Below, one piece after another: positions 1 through 12,201 of a stretch of DNA of 64,000 nt. A program made the translations under genes and the position numbers. This DNA is from Torreya grandis (Eukaryota > Streptophyta > Pinopsida > Cupressales > Taxaceae): positions 4,269,501 to 4,333,500 of the forward strand of contig JARHVA010000638.1 in the NCBI GenBank assembly GCA_037957365.1, given 5' to 3'. Every line of letters begins with the position of its first letter. Position 1 is the first letter of the stretch. The notes under the pieces were generated by a model. That model was not told the origin of the DNA and searched no databases. It was given only the letters and a program-made list of their open reading frames with translations.

Positions 1-164
1 TCTTCAAACTTGGCTTGTTCATCATTTTCGAAGCTCGAGTCCTTGGATACATATTCAATAGTTTTAAACATGTCATTATAATGTTTGAACTAGGTCAAGA
101 CTTCTAGGAATAGGGTATACTTGTACTTAGGTTTAACCTTGGGGTTTGAGGAAGATGCAACCAT
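1..164 (-). pseudogene. Unidentified coding fragment at left edge
   Basis: Reading leftward from an ATG at 164 gives a peptide beginning MVASSSNPKVKPKYKYTLFL. One in-frame TAG follows (after residue 24), then about 30 charged residues to the window edge. It could be the start of a decayed transposon protein or a gene exon. I do not recognise the family, and most of it lies outside the window. The single stop and the lack of context keep confidence low. Confidence 0.25.
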
Positions 165-780
165 TATATCAATGTGTGAGCTAATATAAAGGTATTAAGT
201 GCAAGTAAAAAATTGTACTGGCGATAAGAACTAGAAAATAAGGATTTGATTCAATCTTGAGGGTATATAGTGATAACCATTAGTGAACCTCCCTTAGGAT
301 ATTTATAAAAGATTACATTCATTCCCTTGTATTAATGCCATTTAGCAGCTCACTTGCTATGGATTCAAATTTGAATTGCTTATTGGATCTTCTCTTTTTA
401 TTTCCCAATCTAGAGTTAAATTAAGAGCTCATGATCCTTTGCTTCCAACTAGATTTAGTAATGGTGATTTAAAATTTTTAAATTATCAGATTTATCCCAT
501 CATTCTATTTTATTAATGCCCAAAATGTGGTAGGCACATAGTCACATCTTCCTGAGGCTTCTTGGGTAACTCTCACATTTACCACATGTCATCCACCTAA
601 TAGTTTTTTTCAATGGTCAACACCTAAGCATAGACTTTTTCTTCATGTCATACCCTTAATAGGGGTGAGGTGTCATTTAGGGACACTTGGCATCCTCTTA
701 TTAGTTTGTAGGCTTCATCTATACTCCATTCTAACCATCCCATGGCCTTAGGTAGCCACTTTCTCATATATATGGATATG
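165..780. other. No gene seen
   Basis: AT-rich sequence without a convincing coding frame, LTR end or RNA gene. From about 540 it begins to resemble the wording of the tandem array that follows (phrases such as 'tgtcatttagggacacttgg'), so decayed array copies may extend leftward. Confidence 0.4.
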
Positions 781-1382
781 CAATGTGGCACCCTCTAAGT
801 GGGCAAGGCTCTCCCAAGCTTTAACATCTTTGACAAGATCAAGAGACTATCTAATCTGACATGGTACTACATGGCATATTTTGAGTGGGTTTGGCTCTCC
901 TAGGCTTTGACATATTTGACAGGCTACAATATTGGCCACTCTAACATGGTGTTATGTGGTACCCTCTAAGGGGGTCAGGATTTTCCAAGCTCTAATGTCT
1001 TTGACAGGATCAAGGGACTAGTTAATCTAATTCCTTATGACATGTCATGCCCTATGTGAGATAAGCTCCCTTACACTCTAACATCTCTAAAAGGACCAAG
1101 AGATTGGATGTTCTAACACCGTAATATGTAGCACACCCTAAGTGGGTCAGGCTCTCCTAGGCTCTAACATCTCTGATAGGACTAGGAGATTGGCCAATCT
1201 GACACCTTACTATGTGGCACACCTTAAGTGGTTTGGGCTCCCCCAAGCTATTAAATATTTGACAGGACTGGGAGACTAGTTGCTCTAACACCTTAAGATA
1301 TGTCATGTCATGAGTGGGTTAGGCTCTTTCAGGATTTGACATCTATGACAATACCAAGAGATTAGCCACTCTAACACCTTAC
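781..1382. repeat. Tandem repeat, about 86-bp unit, seven copies
   Basis: Seven successive blocks start near 782, 871, 957, 1040, 1126, 1212 and 1297. Each follows the pattern: atgtggcaccctaagtgggt, then a 'caggctctcctaggct' phrase, then 'taacatctttgacagga', then 'caagagactagcca', then 'ctaacacctta'. Block length is 83-89 bp and divergence is high, so the array is old. No ORF runs through it. It could be a small satellite or an internal minisatellite of a decayed retroelement. Confidence 0.85.
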
Positions 1383-2890
1383 TAACCACCATGTGGCTCT
1401 CCTCTATTTTTTCAATCACTCTTGTGAAACCCATGATAAAAATCTAAGTGAAAATTTAAAGACTTTCCACCAATTAATAACTTCCCTAACCACCACTAAG
1501 ATTCAAAATTGTTACACAAAATGATAGGTCTATTGCTTTAGGAAGGAACCAAGACTCTGGGAACTTTTCTTGAAAGCCGACCTACAAGGTTAGCACTCTA
1601 AATCCTTAAAACAAGAAGCTTACCTTAATCATAAAATAAATAAGGTTTGCCATTGTTTGGGTAAATTAGGGTGACACAAGATTTTAAGGCCCTAATTTAG
1701 ATGAATCCAATTAGAATGAAAGAATAGATCTAGGAGCTCTAGTTTTGATAATTTTTTAAGAGGGGTCCCCCATTTCTATGAAAAGAGGGCGTTTTAGCCA
1801 CAACTTGTAAATGACAAATTGATTTCCTTCTTTGAAAATTGACAATGAAAAATTTAATTTCCTTCTTGATCATGATTAAAATTTAAATTTGACTGAACCT
1901 ATCAACTCAAAATTTATTGAAGGATAGCTCTTTGGAAAATTAAATTATAAATTTTACTTAATACAAAACTCTCTTTAATACTTAAATTCTTTAAAATTTT
2001 ACTTAACTAAACACATATTTTAAAACACAAAACTTATAGTAAATATTTATCATAATAGTTACTCATTCTTTAAATATTTTATCAAATTATGTCACTATTT
2101 GAATATTATGGTGTTGTATATAAAAATATAAGCCTTTTGCTATTCACTATAAAATTGCTCGTAAAAATATTTGCCATGTCATGGTAAAAAAATTACTATA
2201 TACTATAATAAAACATTTTAAGGCTAATAAAAAAATGGTCGTGCAAGCCTTTAACATAACATAGAAAAAAATACTAAAAAGAAATATTTGCTTTTTAACT
2301 TATCTTGACATAATAAAAGAAAATTATTATAATAAATATTTAAGGTAAAAAAATAACTATAAAAATATTGGTTCTTTGATTTTAATTTATCTTAATAAAT
2401 ATTTAGGATTACAGGACTAGTGTTTTAAAATCAAATAAAGGATTAATAATTTTCATAATACATTTAGAGATATTATTTATTTTATTTTTTTCTATTTTTT
2501 AATAAACAACATCAACAAAAATTATTTGTCATTTTTTTAAAGGTATATATTTATAATACATTTTATTATTATATTTTTAGTGTAATATTTTTTTAAATGA
2601 TATTTACAATTATAAATTTTATCACAAGATGCCAGTAACCTTGTTCTAATAATTTTAGTTTTGATGGCATTAGTGAATGATGGAAATTAGATGATGATGG
2701 CGAGGGCTGGTGAGCAGACAAAGATGATGAGTGGTGAAGAGCAGGTAGTGATGGTGAGCAGTGAAAATCAGAAGATGGTGGTGATTTATGTAGGGAAGAT
2801 AATGAAGCTTTGAGAAAGATAAGTTTTAATGACAGTAGTTGTAGGGGGAGATTAGGTGACTACAAATGGCTTTTCTTAGGTAGGCGATGT
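1383..2890. other. Non-coding; AT-rich stretch and GATG-rich patch
   Basis: I see no gene. About 1840-2640 is almost pure A/T with many short poly-A and poly-T runs. About 2680-2800 is purine-rich with repeated GATG/GGTGA words, like a decayed simple repeat. The region ends abruptly at 2890, where homology to 35712 onward begins; it is the outer flank of G1. Confidence 0.5.
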
Positions 2891-4007
2891 TAATGCCTCT
2901 AAGTGTACCACATGTGCTCTCACTGTTTAAAGAACAATTCTCATTTTAGAATCCTAAGAATTCAGAGCATGAGTTGTAGGTATTTGGTGATTGTGATACC
3001 TATGGTAAAATAGCAGCAAAGCAAGGTAGACTGTTCCACAATATTTATATGATTTGGTGGTTAGGAGCCACCTTGATCCAAGCCTTTGTGAATTCTAGTG
3101 AATCTTGGTCAAAGTTATAAACTACACTAATCTAAGTGAATATTTGATAATGAGATCTAAGCTATAGTGAGTTATTTTTAAAAAGGGGTAAAATGAAGGG
3201 TAATGCAGAAAGGAAGTGAATGTGATTGCTAATCTTTATCTCAAACATTATGATAAAATTTTAATTGACTGAACATGCATTAAAACTAGTATGTAATGCA
3301 AAATAGCTAATGCTCAATTTTCACTACAACCAAGTGAAATTTTGAGGATAAGTTGAAGACACAAGTAAAAACTAAGTATGATTTAATGTTTTTCTACTAC
3401 ACCTAGATAGCTAATGCACATCTTTAATGTAGAATAAATTAAAGTGAAGTAACTTAGGATCTTTTCAACTAATCTAGCATATCACTGATTAGCAAGCTTG
3501 TAACATGCATGCAATTCAAAATTTAGAAAACCATTTAAATTTGATATCTAGACAAGCAATTGAGAGAAAATCTAGTAACCCTTAATACATCCATATAGAC
3601 AAACTTTGTAGAATTCCTTAGTTGTATTATTTATTCCAAGTATACAATTTTTGCTCAAAAATCTCTCTCTTACAAAATGGTAAAACTGCCTATTTATAGA
3701 AAGCATAGGTAGTATACCAGTCATTTTCAAGATCCATATGTGTACAATAAGGATAGTTGTCCTTATATGAAAATTCTATCATACATATGAATCTTCTACG
3801 TTGGACTGACCTAAAACTCTATATACTAACAAACTAACATATAGTTTTACAATATAATTTTCTATTTTACAAAATGTGTGCAAAATTATAATACATAGAA
3901 TCTTTTATTAAGTTGGTGGTGGGCCTCCTAGCTATATTTGTTGTAAGATGTTTTTATCCTTAGTATGTTTTCATTGATTAGCTCTAGATCTACTATAGGA
4001 TTCATCA
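2891..4007 (-). repeat. G1 3' LTR
   Basis: A 1117-bp direct repeat of 35712-36827. On the minus strand the LTR begins TGATGAATCC and ends GGCATTA here (GGCATCA in the other copy), giving TGATG...CATCA terminal inverted repeats. It contains a minus-strand TATA box, and a purine-rich tract adjoins its 5' end. The two LTRs differ at roughly one base in ten by eye over the first 240 bp, many of them transitions, which indicates old age. Confidence 0.85.
3691..3699 (-). promoter_or_regulatory. TATA box of G1 3' LTR
   Basis: The minus strand reads CTATAAATA, followed by AGGCAGTTTTACC and a run of GAGA. It is in the same place in the other LTR (36510-36518). It sits about 310 bp into the LTR and would define the U3/R boundary about 30 bp downstream. 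Confidence 0.6.
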
Positions 4008-4027
4008 AACATCCATCTTCCTCGTCT
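4008..4027 (-). other. G1 polypurine tract (left copy)
   Basis: On the minus strand a purine-rich run (GAGGAAGATGGATGTT) directly precedes the LTR start TGATGAATCC. The right copy reads AGGAAGATGATGGT at the equivalent place. The tract would prime plus-strand DNA synthesis. It lies within the apparent ORFX frame. Confidence 0.6.
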
Positions 4028-6554
4028 GTTAGTTTGTTGAATTCTTTATCATTTCTCAACATGGCCTCCTTGATGCTTCAAGCCTCTACTATTTGCTCTC
4101 CTAAATTGATGATAATATCCATGATTCTATGGATATCACTACTATATTGGCCCTATATTTTCCATTTTATCTCTTGGATGGTGGTAGTGGCCCTTTACTT
4201 AAACTTCTCATCATCAATCAACCCCTTAGTAGTGGGTTGTGAAGGCTATGTTAGCATAGTTCCTAAGAGTTTCTCAATCTTGCTTATCAAAGTTTCATCT
4301 TCTCTTACAATCTCACTAACATTGTTGTACCATGTGCTCAAATCCTACACCTTGTCAAAAACAATGCCTAAGATTACACTCAAGTGTCCCAGACTAATAG
4401 TCCTAAAGTTTTGGATCTGTCTCTTTACCTGCACATTGATGAGCTCAATAATTTATTCTTCTAAAGTCTATCAGTGGATGACCAAGGCTTTAGTTTCTTG
4501 AGGTTGTTGTATCAAGGCACTCTACCTGAGTTTCATGGCCTTCAAGCCTTTAAACATGTCAAAGAATGATTCACCTAATATTCTTATCATCTCATCAGGT
4601 ACAAAAAGGATGCCTTGGGCTTCAAGGTCTTATTTCTCCCTCCTCAATTTTGAAATCTACTACTTCAATCCCCTAATTCTTGTTATTTCATCTATTGACT
4701 AGGTTCCAACTAGGCTCTCTACATCCTCTTGATGGATGGGATGCTCTCCCAATTATTATCCTCCTACTAGAGTTAGGCCTATGAAAGGTTCCACACTTTG
4801 AAAGGTGAACTATTCTATACCCACCATAGCTTTACTTGTGGTGATCTTCTCTAGCCCTATGGTATCTAGATTGAAGTAGACTATAGTGGTAGGCTCAGTC
4901 AATTGGGTGGCTTCTATAATTTTAGCTTTGGTGACACTGGATTCTCTTAGAGCATCCATTCTCTTGCCACCATCCCCTTTTGCCTCTACTATTCTCCTTT
5001 CTTGTTGTTCTTTCATCATTTCAACAATCCATGATTGGAGGTCCTCTTGCACATCAATGTTGATACTTTGCATTAATGCCCATGAATGGGCCATGGAAAT
5101 AATATTTTGCAACTTCCCATAAATGAACCAATCTAGAATGACTAGCCCATGAATGGGGAACTCATCACGAAACAAGTTTATCTCCTAGGTTAGGTTCACA
5201 AATGGGAGCTTTGGCCTTTTGGAACTGGTAGGGATAAGGGCCAACTCAGTCTTCCTCTTCCTTTGAATGGTAATTGGGGCTAGGGAAAACTCATGTTCCT
5301 TTCCCTTATCTTTTTCAATTGCTTCTAGATGTCTAGGAGTCTCTACAACTTGCCCTGCTTAGGTGCCAAGGTTTTCATCTATTTATCCCTTATTTGAGTC
5401 ATAAGCCTACTCAAGAGCCTAGAAAACCTCCTCAACTATCTCATCTAGCTCAAGAGCCACCATGTCCACATGTTCTACCAGAGGTGTTGGTTCTCATAGA
5501 GGGCCTAAAGATGATGCTACTTCTCCTGACCTCTCTTCCAATTATTTCTTGTGATGGTCATGTGTTTGAGTCAATTCTATCTAAGGGGTCCCTAGGGTGT
5601 TCTAGAGCTAGAATGTAGTAAATGGTACTAGAGTGGATGCATTTTCCAAATATCCTCAGTTGGATTCTACTCATGTGTTAATCTGTGCTCTAGCTTGGCA
5701 TTGCACTCTTTCAACCTTGCCAACACCTCCTTAAAATTGATTGCCTTGGTATAAATATGGTCAAAGACCCTAGGGTGATGATCATATACCTACTTGAGCA
5801 TTTTCTTATCTTATAAATGATTCTTCACTACCCTTTTAGGGTCCCACATTCTCAATTCATCCACTTGGAAGATAAAAACTTCTCTCTATCTAGACATGAC
5901 ATCCACTTGCTTCCAATCTTGTAATGTGGTCTTTCTAATTATCAAAGGAAATGTGTGGAGGAGGCCTTTTTTATTTTCCTTGCATACTCCATCAATCCCA
6001 TTGAGGAGCTAGAATGTGATCTCCTACTCAGTGAGCTTGTTTGGGACATATACAGGTAATCTAAAGTTTAAGGACATGGTTCCCTCAATCCTTATCACTA
6101 TGTAGTCTAGATAATACAATACATCTCCCATCATTTCCACATACCTTTTAATCAGGGGGTGCATCTTAGGCATGGCAGAGCCAGTGATAGCCTCAACCAA
6201 AGAGGGGTAAATGCTATCACAAATGAATTGCAAGTGGTTTTGATATTTGAAAATGTGAAGCTTGGAGTAGTGATGAGAAATAGTGATTATACTATTGGGA
6301 GACCAATTTTTTATGTGAGGGAACCTGGTTAAGGCCAGTAAGATATCAATAAGGTAAGACATCATGAATAATTTCTTGCTAGTCTTCTTGATGGCTAGAA
6401 ATTGATAGCCTGGGTGGATACTTATCATATCCTTAATGGGAGGGCTGAGTTGTTCAATTAGGAAGTATACAAAGGAAACCCAGGTGGGATTGACATAAGT
6501 AGTTGTGGAAGCCCTAGAAATATTATTTAATAAGGTCATGATAACCCTAATCCC

Positions 6555-6559
6555 CTCTT
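6555..6559. repeat. Target-site duplication of C1, left
   Basis: CTCTT here matches CTCTC at 12589-12593 with one change. The uninterrupted homologous site in the second G1 copy (around 39364) reads cccctctctaaa with a single CTCTC, which confirms a 5-bp duplication made by C1. Confidence 0.75.
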
Positions 6560-6946
6560 TAAAAGAATGAGTAGGAGATACATAGAATCCACATGATCAA
6601 TCCAGGAGAAAGAACCCACAACAAGAAACCTGCAAAAATAATACCAGAGAATAAAATAGGTGATAATCCTAAAAATTCTATGTATACTCTCTATATTCTC
6701 TCATTACAATATATTAGATTGTAAAGTATATATAATACAAATAGTTTTTTTAATGACAACAAACTATTTGTTGTGATTACAAAATAGAGAAAACAAACTA
6801 TTTATTTTCAAATACTACGAACAAAAATATTATTGAGAGACTCTCAACAATAAAAAAAATTATCCTAGGTAAATAAAATTAACCCTAGGTAATAAATAAC
6901 TTACCCTATTATCCCTAGGTAAGCTTAAATATTCATTATTCCAACA
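6560..6946 (-). repeat. C1 3' LTR
   Basis: 387 bp, nearly identical to 12202-12588. On the minus strand it begins TGTTGGAATAATG and ends ATTCTTTTA, the last TCA having decayed to TTA. It carries a minus-strand TTATATATA box at about 6727-6735. It contains the repeated CCTAGGTAA / TTACCTAGG phrase near its 5' end. Confidence 0.9.
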
Positions 6947-6960
6947 CCATCCCTTAAGCG
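6947..6960 (-). other. C1 polypurine tract
   Basis: The minus strand reads GCTTAAGGGATGG immediately before the LTR start TGTTGG. This is short and purine-rich, at the position expected for plus-strand priming. Confidence 0.6.
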
Positions 6961-7129
6961 AAACATAGGGAGAATGACAAACAAATATGGGTCCCGGCTA
7001 CTATGCCTAATAAGGTACCCATGTACAAACCAATCAAATATATTAAAAGTAAAGGAAGGAAGGACTTCATGGGAAATCCCCCCCAAGTACAACTTCCTAC
7101 ACCCCAAACATCACTCACAACTAAAGATA

Positions 7130-10100
7130 ACAAGGAGAAGTCAAAGGTTTAGTGAAGATGTCTGCAATCTACTTAGCTGTAAGCACAAACTCCAAAGAAA
7201 TAACTCCATCCTGAATAAGATGTCGAATGGAGTGCATGTGAATCTCAATGTGTTTGGTCCGTTGATGCTCAATAGGATTACGTGACATATAAATCACACT
7301 TTGGTTGTCACACCAAAGAGTAATAGGACCCTATTGTGTGAAGCCAAACTCTCCAAGCAACTGTCAAAGCCAAAGTGTCTCCTGACTAGCTTTGACAGCA
7401 CCTCGATACTCAACCTCAGTAGAGGATAATGCAATAGCAATCTGTTGTTTACATGCCCAAGCAACTAGACCTAAACCAAGTGTGAAAACAAATCTACAAG
7501 TGGACTTTCAAGTGTCAACATCACCAGCCCAATCAGAGTCAATGTATCAAACAAGATGTGTAGAACTATGTGGTGTGTAATGTATACCAAAGTGAGTGGT
7601 GCCCTGAATGTAGCATAAAATATGCTTGGTTGCTTGCTAATAACTCTCATGAGGCTCATGTGAGAACTAAGAGACAAGGTTCACAACAAATGTGATGTTA
7701 AGATAGGTATGAGTCAAATATAAAAGACTACCTACAAGTTTGATATACAAAGTTAGATCAACAAGAGGAGTCATACAAGTGGCAGACAACACAACACCTA
7801 ACTAATATGGAATGGGGGCAGGCTTATAATCAGCTATGCCAAATCGATGAAAAAGGTCTATCGCATACTTTTGCTATCTAATAGAGATTCCCTCAGAAGA
7901 CTAAAGAAATTGAAGACCAAGAAAATAATGTAGAAGTCCCAGATCTATCATATCAAACCTATCTGCCAACTTGTCCTTAATGTCATGTATCAAAAAATCT
8001 AAACTGCCAGTGAGGATGAGATCATCAACATACAAAACCAATATGAAAATTTCCTCACCTTGCTTTAGGATGTATACATTGTGATCTGACTCACAATGAA
8101 TAAAACTAAAACTCAAAAGAAAACTATCCATCTTCTCGTACCAAGATTTAGGAGCTTGTTTGAGGCCATAAAGAGAATGACGGAGTCTACAAACCAATGA
8201 TGAGTCTTACACAAATCCTGAAGGTTGCTCCATATAGATCTCCTCATGAAGATCACCATGTAAGAAGGCACTCTTCACATCCATCTAAAAAATTGACCAA
8301 GAATTTGAAGTAGTAAGAGAGAGTACAAGCTGAATAGAATCCATCTTAGCTACAGGGGCAAAGGTCTCAGAGTAATCAACCTCTTCAACCTGTGAAAAAC
8401 CCTTAGCTACTAATCTAGCTTTTTACTTATCCACTAATCCATCTATAGCATATTTGGTCCTATAGACCCATTTACATTTTACAAGTTTTTTTCCCTTAGG
8501 AAGAGGGACAAGATCCCAAGTATCATTCTTCATCAATGAAGAATACTCATCATACATTGCAACATCCCACTCGGGTATGCCAATGGCCTCAAAAAACAAC
8601 ACTGGATCATCTGTACAAGCTTATCCCAAAAGAGTAACACCAAATGTCTATGAGCGAGTGCAATGAGAATCAGATGGATCACCAACTAAAGAACCAACTA
8701 CCTGTAGAGTGATCTTTGCCCACTTGGGCAAAGGTGGTGAAGAAGATGGTTGTGGTGGCTGAACAAGTGCATCATCATCATCAACAACAATAGAAAGCAA
8801 ATCCTCACTATCCTCTATAGAAGGAGGGGGAGAAGAAGAACTAGATGTACACTTCTGTGGAGTGGGTAGCTCATCAACCTGAACATCCCATTGAAACAAC
8901 ACATCATGTGTGACAGGATCAAAAAGGCAGTAGGTTTTTACATCTTCACAATAGCCAACAAAAATGAGTGGTTGGATTTTCTTCTCTAATGCTTTGCATT
9001 TGTCATCAGGGACAAATGCCCATGCTTGACTCCCAAAGATGCAAAAATCTTAAATATCAAGCTTGATCCCAGACCAAGCTTCTCAGGTGTCATATTCTAC
9101 ACAGCTTTGTGAGGCATACGGTTTTGAATGTAGTTTGCACAATTTACTACTTCAACCCAATATTGTGGACCCAAATTTTTAGGGTGAATCATATAATTTG
9201 CCATCTCTTTCAATGTTTGATTTTACTTGTCTACTACACCCTTTTGTTGAGGAGTGTGTGGTACAGTGAACCGGTGTTGTATCCCATGCTCAATACAAAA
9301 ATAATAGAAAGCATTACTGTCATATTCCCCCCCATTGTCAGTGCATATCTTTTTAAGAGGAAGAGATGATTGTCTTTCAACAAAGGCTTTAAAAGCCTTA
9401 AAAGTCTCAAAAACTTCACTTTTCAACTTGAAAAAATATACCCAAGTTTTATGAGTGAAATCATCAATGAATGTGAGTGCATATTTGGCCCCTGAAAAAG
9501 AACGAGTTGGAAAAGTCATCAAATCACTATGAACCAACCCTAAGGGTGCATTTGCACGTGTGGCCTTACCAACTAGAAATGGATCCTGGTGTTGTTTACC
9601 AACTAGACAACCAAGACACACCCCATCAATACATGAGACCTTAAGAAGTCCTTTTACAAGATGTTTTGAACTCATTTGTTGCATATATCCATAACTCAAA
9701 TGCCCTAATCTCTCATGCCACAATTTTCTAAGACTATTACCATGTGCTATAAGTAAAGAACCAGAAGACATAAAAGACTCAAACTTATCAAAAGTATAGA
9801 GTCGTGCAGTATGGTCTATTGTACCTGTAGCAACTATCTCACTAGGATCATTACATTCTCTTATTACAACATCATGTGGAGTAAACTCCACAGTTTTACC
9901 AGTACCAAAATTACATATTTGATATACAGAGAGAAGATTAGAAGAGATTTGGGGTACAAGCAATACATTGTTAAAACATCCATCTTGTTTGTTAATAGTA
10001 CCTAATCCCAAAACATTAATCTCTGAGGAATTACCCATAACAATATGTGATGTACTACAATCTTTAAGAGAAGATAATAGATCCTTAGAATGTGTGAGAT

Positions 10101-10240
10101 GATGAGATGCACCTAAGTCAAAAATCCATTGATCATGACATGAAGATGTAGCCCTGGCTTAAAGTGCTTTCCCTTTTCCTACAAGAGAAGTAGAAGGAGA
10201 TGGAGACTGAATGGAAATTTTGTGTTGTCTGACCGCTGCC
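7130..10240 (-). pseudogene. pol: C1 pol: protease, integrase, reverse transcriptase, RNase H
   Basis: Domains run right to left. Protease: FDLGASHHLTHS near 10130 (DLGAS where DSGAS is usual). GAG-pre-integrase and zinc-binding: HERLGHLSYGYMQQ with the CLGC pair, inside the 271-codon open block 9223-10038. Integrase core: HSDLMTFP and CTDNGGEYDS; the last motif decays at TPQQKGVVDK, where TPQQNGVAER is usual, and a stop follows. RT: LRHSLYGLKQAPKSWYEKMD and the active site VLYVDDLILTG in block 7901-8197. RNase H: SDWAGD, STEVEYRGAVKASQE and WCDNQSVIYMSRNP around 7130-7470, in several frames. Integrase before RT is the Ty1/copia order. Multiple stops make it non-functional. Confidence 0.9.
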
Positions 10241-10241
10241 T

Positions 10242-11118
10242 CTAATGCCTCCATCTTCTTAAAACATCTACTTTCATCATGATTAGTACCACCACAAAAA
10301 TTACATGGACCAAATGTTTTCTTCTTTTGCTTAAAGGACTTTTTGGTCGTAGTAGATTTAAAATGATGAGGTGTCTAGGTGGTGGACTCTGGAGGGTTAT
10401 TTGAAGGTGTTTTCTTTTGTTTAGATTTAGGTGAAGGTTTTCCTTTGGAAGAATTAGCAACTAGAGCATGGCTAGGACCACGTAGAGCATCTAGGGCCAT
10501 TAATTTTGTTTGCTCCCTAGTCAATCTTTCACAAAAAAATTCAAAGGAAGGCCATTTGAATTCATCACCTAATGTATCCATCATGGTATAAATAGCAGAG
10601 GAAAAAACACTATATGTTCCTTTAAACTTTGACAAAATCATGAAAATGCACTCCTTATCACTTTTATCCTTGTCACCAGCTTTCAACTGTGACCTAATAA
10701 ATTTGAATTTTGCCAAGAATTCATCTATTGAAGGAAAATCTGATGGAGAGAGAGTACTCAATTCTGCATCTAATTGCAAAATTTTAAACTCATTAACTTT
10801 TCCAAATAGGTTTTTAAATTTTTCCCATACCTCTTTTGGAATTGTAGCATTTGCAATGTGAAATTGAAGATTATCTGAGACGTTGAGTCAAATCAATCTA
10901 AGAGCCTCATCCTGCTTACAACCATATGCATATTTGTCTTTTTCAGTGGTGAATGCCGCAGGTGTTGTTTCAAAAAATATTCTCCATAAGCCCTTTGATT
11001 GAAGGAGTTGTTGCATTTTTGGCTTCCAAACATGGTAATTTGTGGATTTTAGGGGTTTAAACAATCGGGATTCCATTCCTGAAGAAGACGATGACATTGA
11101 CAGGAACAACCTAAACAT
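10242..11118 (-). pseudogene. gag: C1 gag: capsid/nucleocapsid polyprotein
   Basis: The N-terminal part (10888-11118) contains FKPLKSTNYHVWKPKMQQLL, the usual start of copia UBN2-type Gag. After one stop and a short gap the frame resumes at 10375-10779 with SIDEFLAKFKFIRSQLKAGD and a helix-rich capsid segment ending in a Lys/Ser/Pro-rich linker. A frameshift then leads to the zinc knuckle CNFCGGTNHDESRC (CX2CX4HX4C) near 10280, which would bind the element's RNA. A likely start is the Met at about 11100 (MSSSSSGMESRLFKPLKSTN). It directly precedes pol. Confidence 0.85.
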
Positions 11119-12189
11119 TCTTTTTCCTCAAAAAAACCCCTCTTGTTACAATTTAACGTCTCCTGACAAAATTTATTAGCCTTAGCTTATACAATGGTAC
11201 AAAAAAAATGGATTTATGCAAAAAAATATGTCGGGGGATTTGACCCCAAGACTTCCTCCCTACCAATTTTTAACAAAATAACTCTAGCCACTTTAGCAAA
11301 GTCAACTTTGTTCATTTAAAGCTAGAGACTGGATTTTAAACCACTAAAAATTAAGAAATTAATAAAAAAGCCAAAATAACTCACACGTGTGAGATGGATG
11401 CTGAATAATGTTTGGCTTTATCATAAATAATTTCTTGTTCCAACAAGGCATGGTGATTAGGAAGAATTCTGATGAGAATTCTATAAACATTTGCCAAGGA
11501 AAAAACCTCCAAGCAATTTCAGAATGAGATCCACAGGATCTTCTCAAAGGATAGTACGGCCTGATCCAAATCTATACTTCTCAGCTAGAAATGAAAGCCT
11601 GGAATGTCTGCTAACTCATACAATTTTCAGATTTTAATTTTATGCAGTATAAGGCGTTCAAAATGAAGAAAATCATACGGCTATGCTGCAGAACAGAATA
11701 GATTATGAAATCCCTATTGTAATCCCCCAAAATGCTATACAGCCTACAAATAAACTATACGGCTTGATTTGGAATGAAAGCTAGCATAATCAATGTTCAT
11801 GAAAAGGTGTCAGATTTTAGAAAGGATGTTTGTACGATCTGCCACAGCAAAAAATTGTACAAGTACTGCAATCTGCTAGAAAAACTAGTCAGACATTTTT
11901 GTCTGGAAGAGCTATATGACCATGAAGGAATGAAAAAAATCAAGTTATACAGGATTCTTGATTGAATTTTCTACGCCCCTATACCAAAAAATTCTAGTTT
12001 TGGAAATCCGTACTGTCATAAATGATCATAAAGTATAGAAATTTCTAGAAAAAAACTTGTAAACAAGAACTAGAATGTGAGAGAATAACAAATATTTGGA
12101 ACACATCAATAAAATAATGTTTTTTATTGTGTTAATAGATGAAAATGATGAAAAATTTTAGGGAAGAGGATCTTCAACTAGAACTCCAA
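11119..12189 (-). other. C1 5' leader
   Basis: About 1.07 kb between the primer-binding site and gag, long for a copia leader. No gene-like protein is seen; the small ORFs here show no recognisable motif. Its gag-proximal part holds the tRNA-like sequence listed separately. Confidence 0.6.
11230..11305 (-). other. tRNA-like sequence in C1 leader
   Basis: On the minus strand TTTGCTAAAGTGGCTAGAG (11282-11300) resembles a tRNA D-arm/A box, and about 35 bases later GGGGTCAAATCCCC (11234-11247) resembles a T-arm/B box, its ends forming a GGGG/CCCC stem. Spacing fits a tRNA-sized unit of about 75 nt. No clean acceptor stem or anticodon arm was found. It may be a tRNA-derived SINE head or a captured tRNA relic, and is unlikely to be a functional tRNA. 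Confidence 0.5.
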
Positions 12190-12201
12190 GCTCTGATACC
12201 A
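12190..12201 (-). other. C1 primer-binding site (initiator tRNA-Met)
   Basis: The minus strand reads TGGTATCAGAGC immediately after the LTR end TTCTTTCA. This is the classic plant copia primer-binding site, complementary to the 3' end of initiator tRNA-Met. It fixes the element's orientation and the 5' LTR boundary to the base. Confidence 0.95.

Larger units (their letters stand above)
4008..6559 (-). pseudogene. ORFX (left copy), C-terminal part: unidentified third ORF of G1
   Basis: This is the downstream part of a long decayed reading frame lying after integrase and before the polypurine tract. It is split from its N-terminal part (12594-13034) by C1. Longest clean blocks are 6024-6539 (171 aa, begins MTLLNNISRASTTTYVNPTW) and 4810-5175 (121 aa, begins MFRDEFPIHGLVILDWFIYG). 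The second is rich in charged helix-forming residues (EMMKEQQERRIVEAKGDGGK), like a coiled coil. The full protein would be about 1,000 residues and appears to read through the polypurine tract. The same product is recognisable at 36828-39812. Its position matches the env-like ORF of some plant gypsy elements, but I see no signal peptide or paired membrane segments. Function unknown. Confidence 0.6.

Noticed and set aside
781..1382. CRISPR-like array
   Set aside because: Units are contiguous diverged tandem repeats without unique spacers, in plant-type DNA.
3965..4501. 178-codon plus-strand ORF
   Set aside because: It is antisense to the ORFX end and the LTR boundary, is not kept intact in the second copy, and shows no family features.
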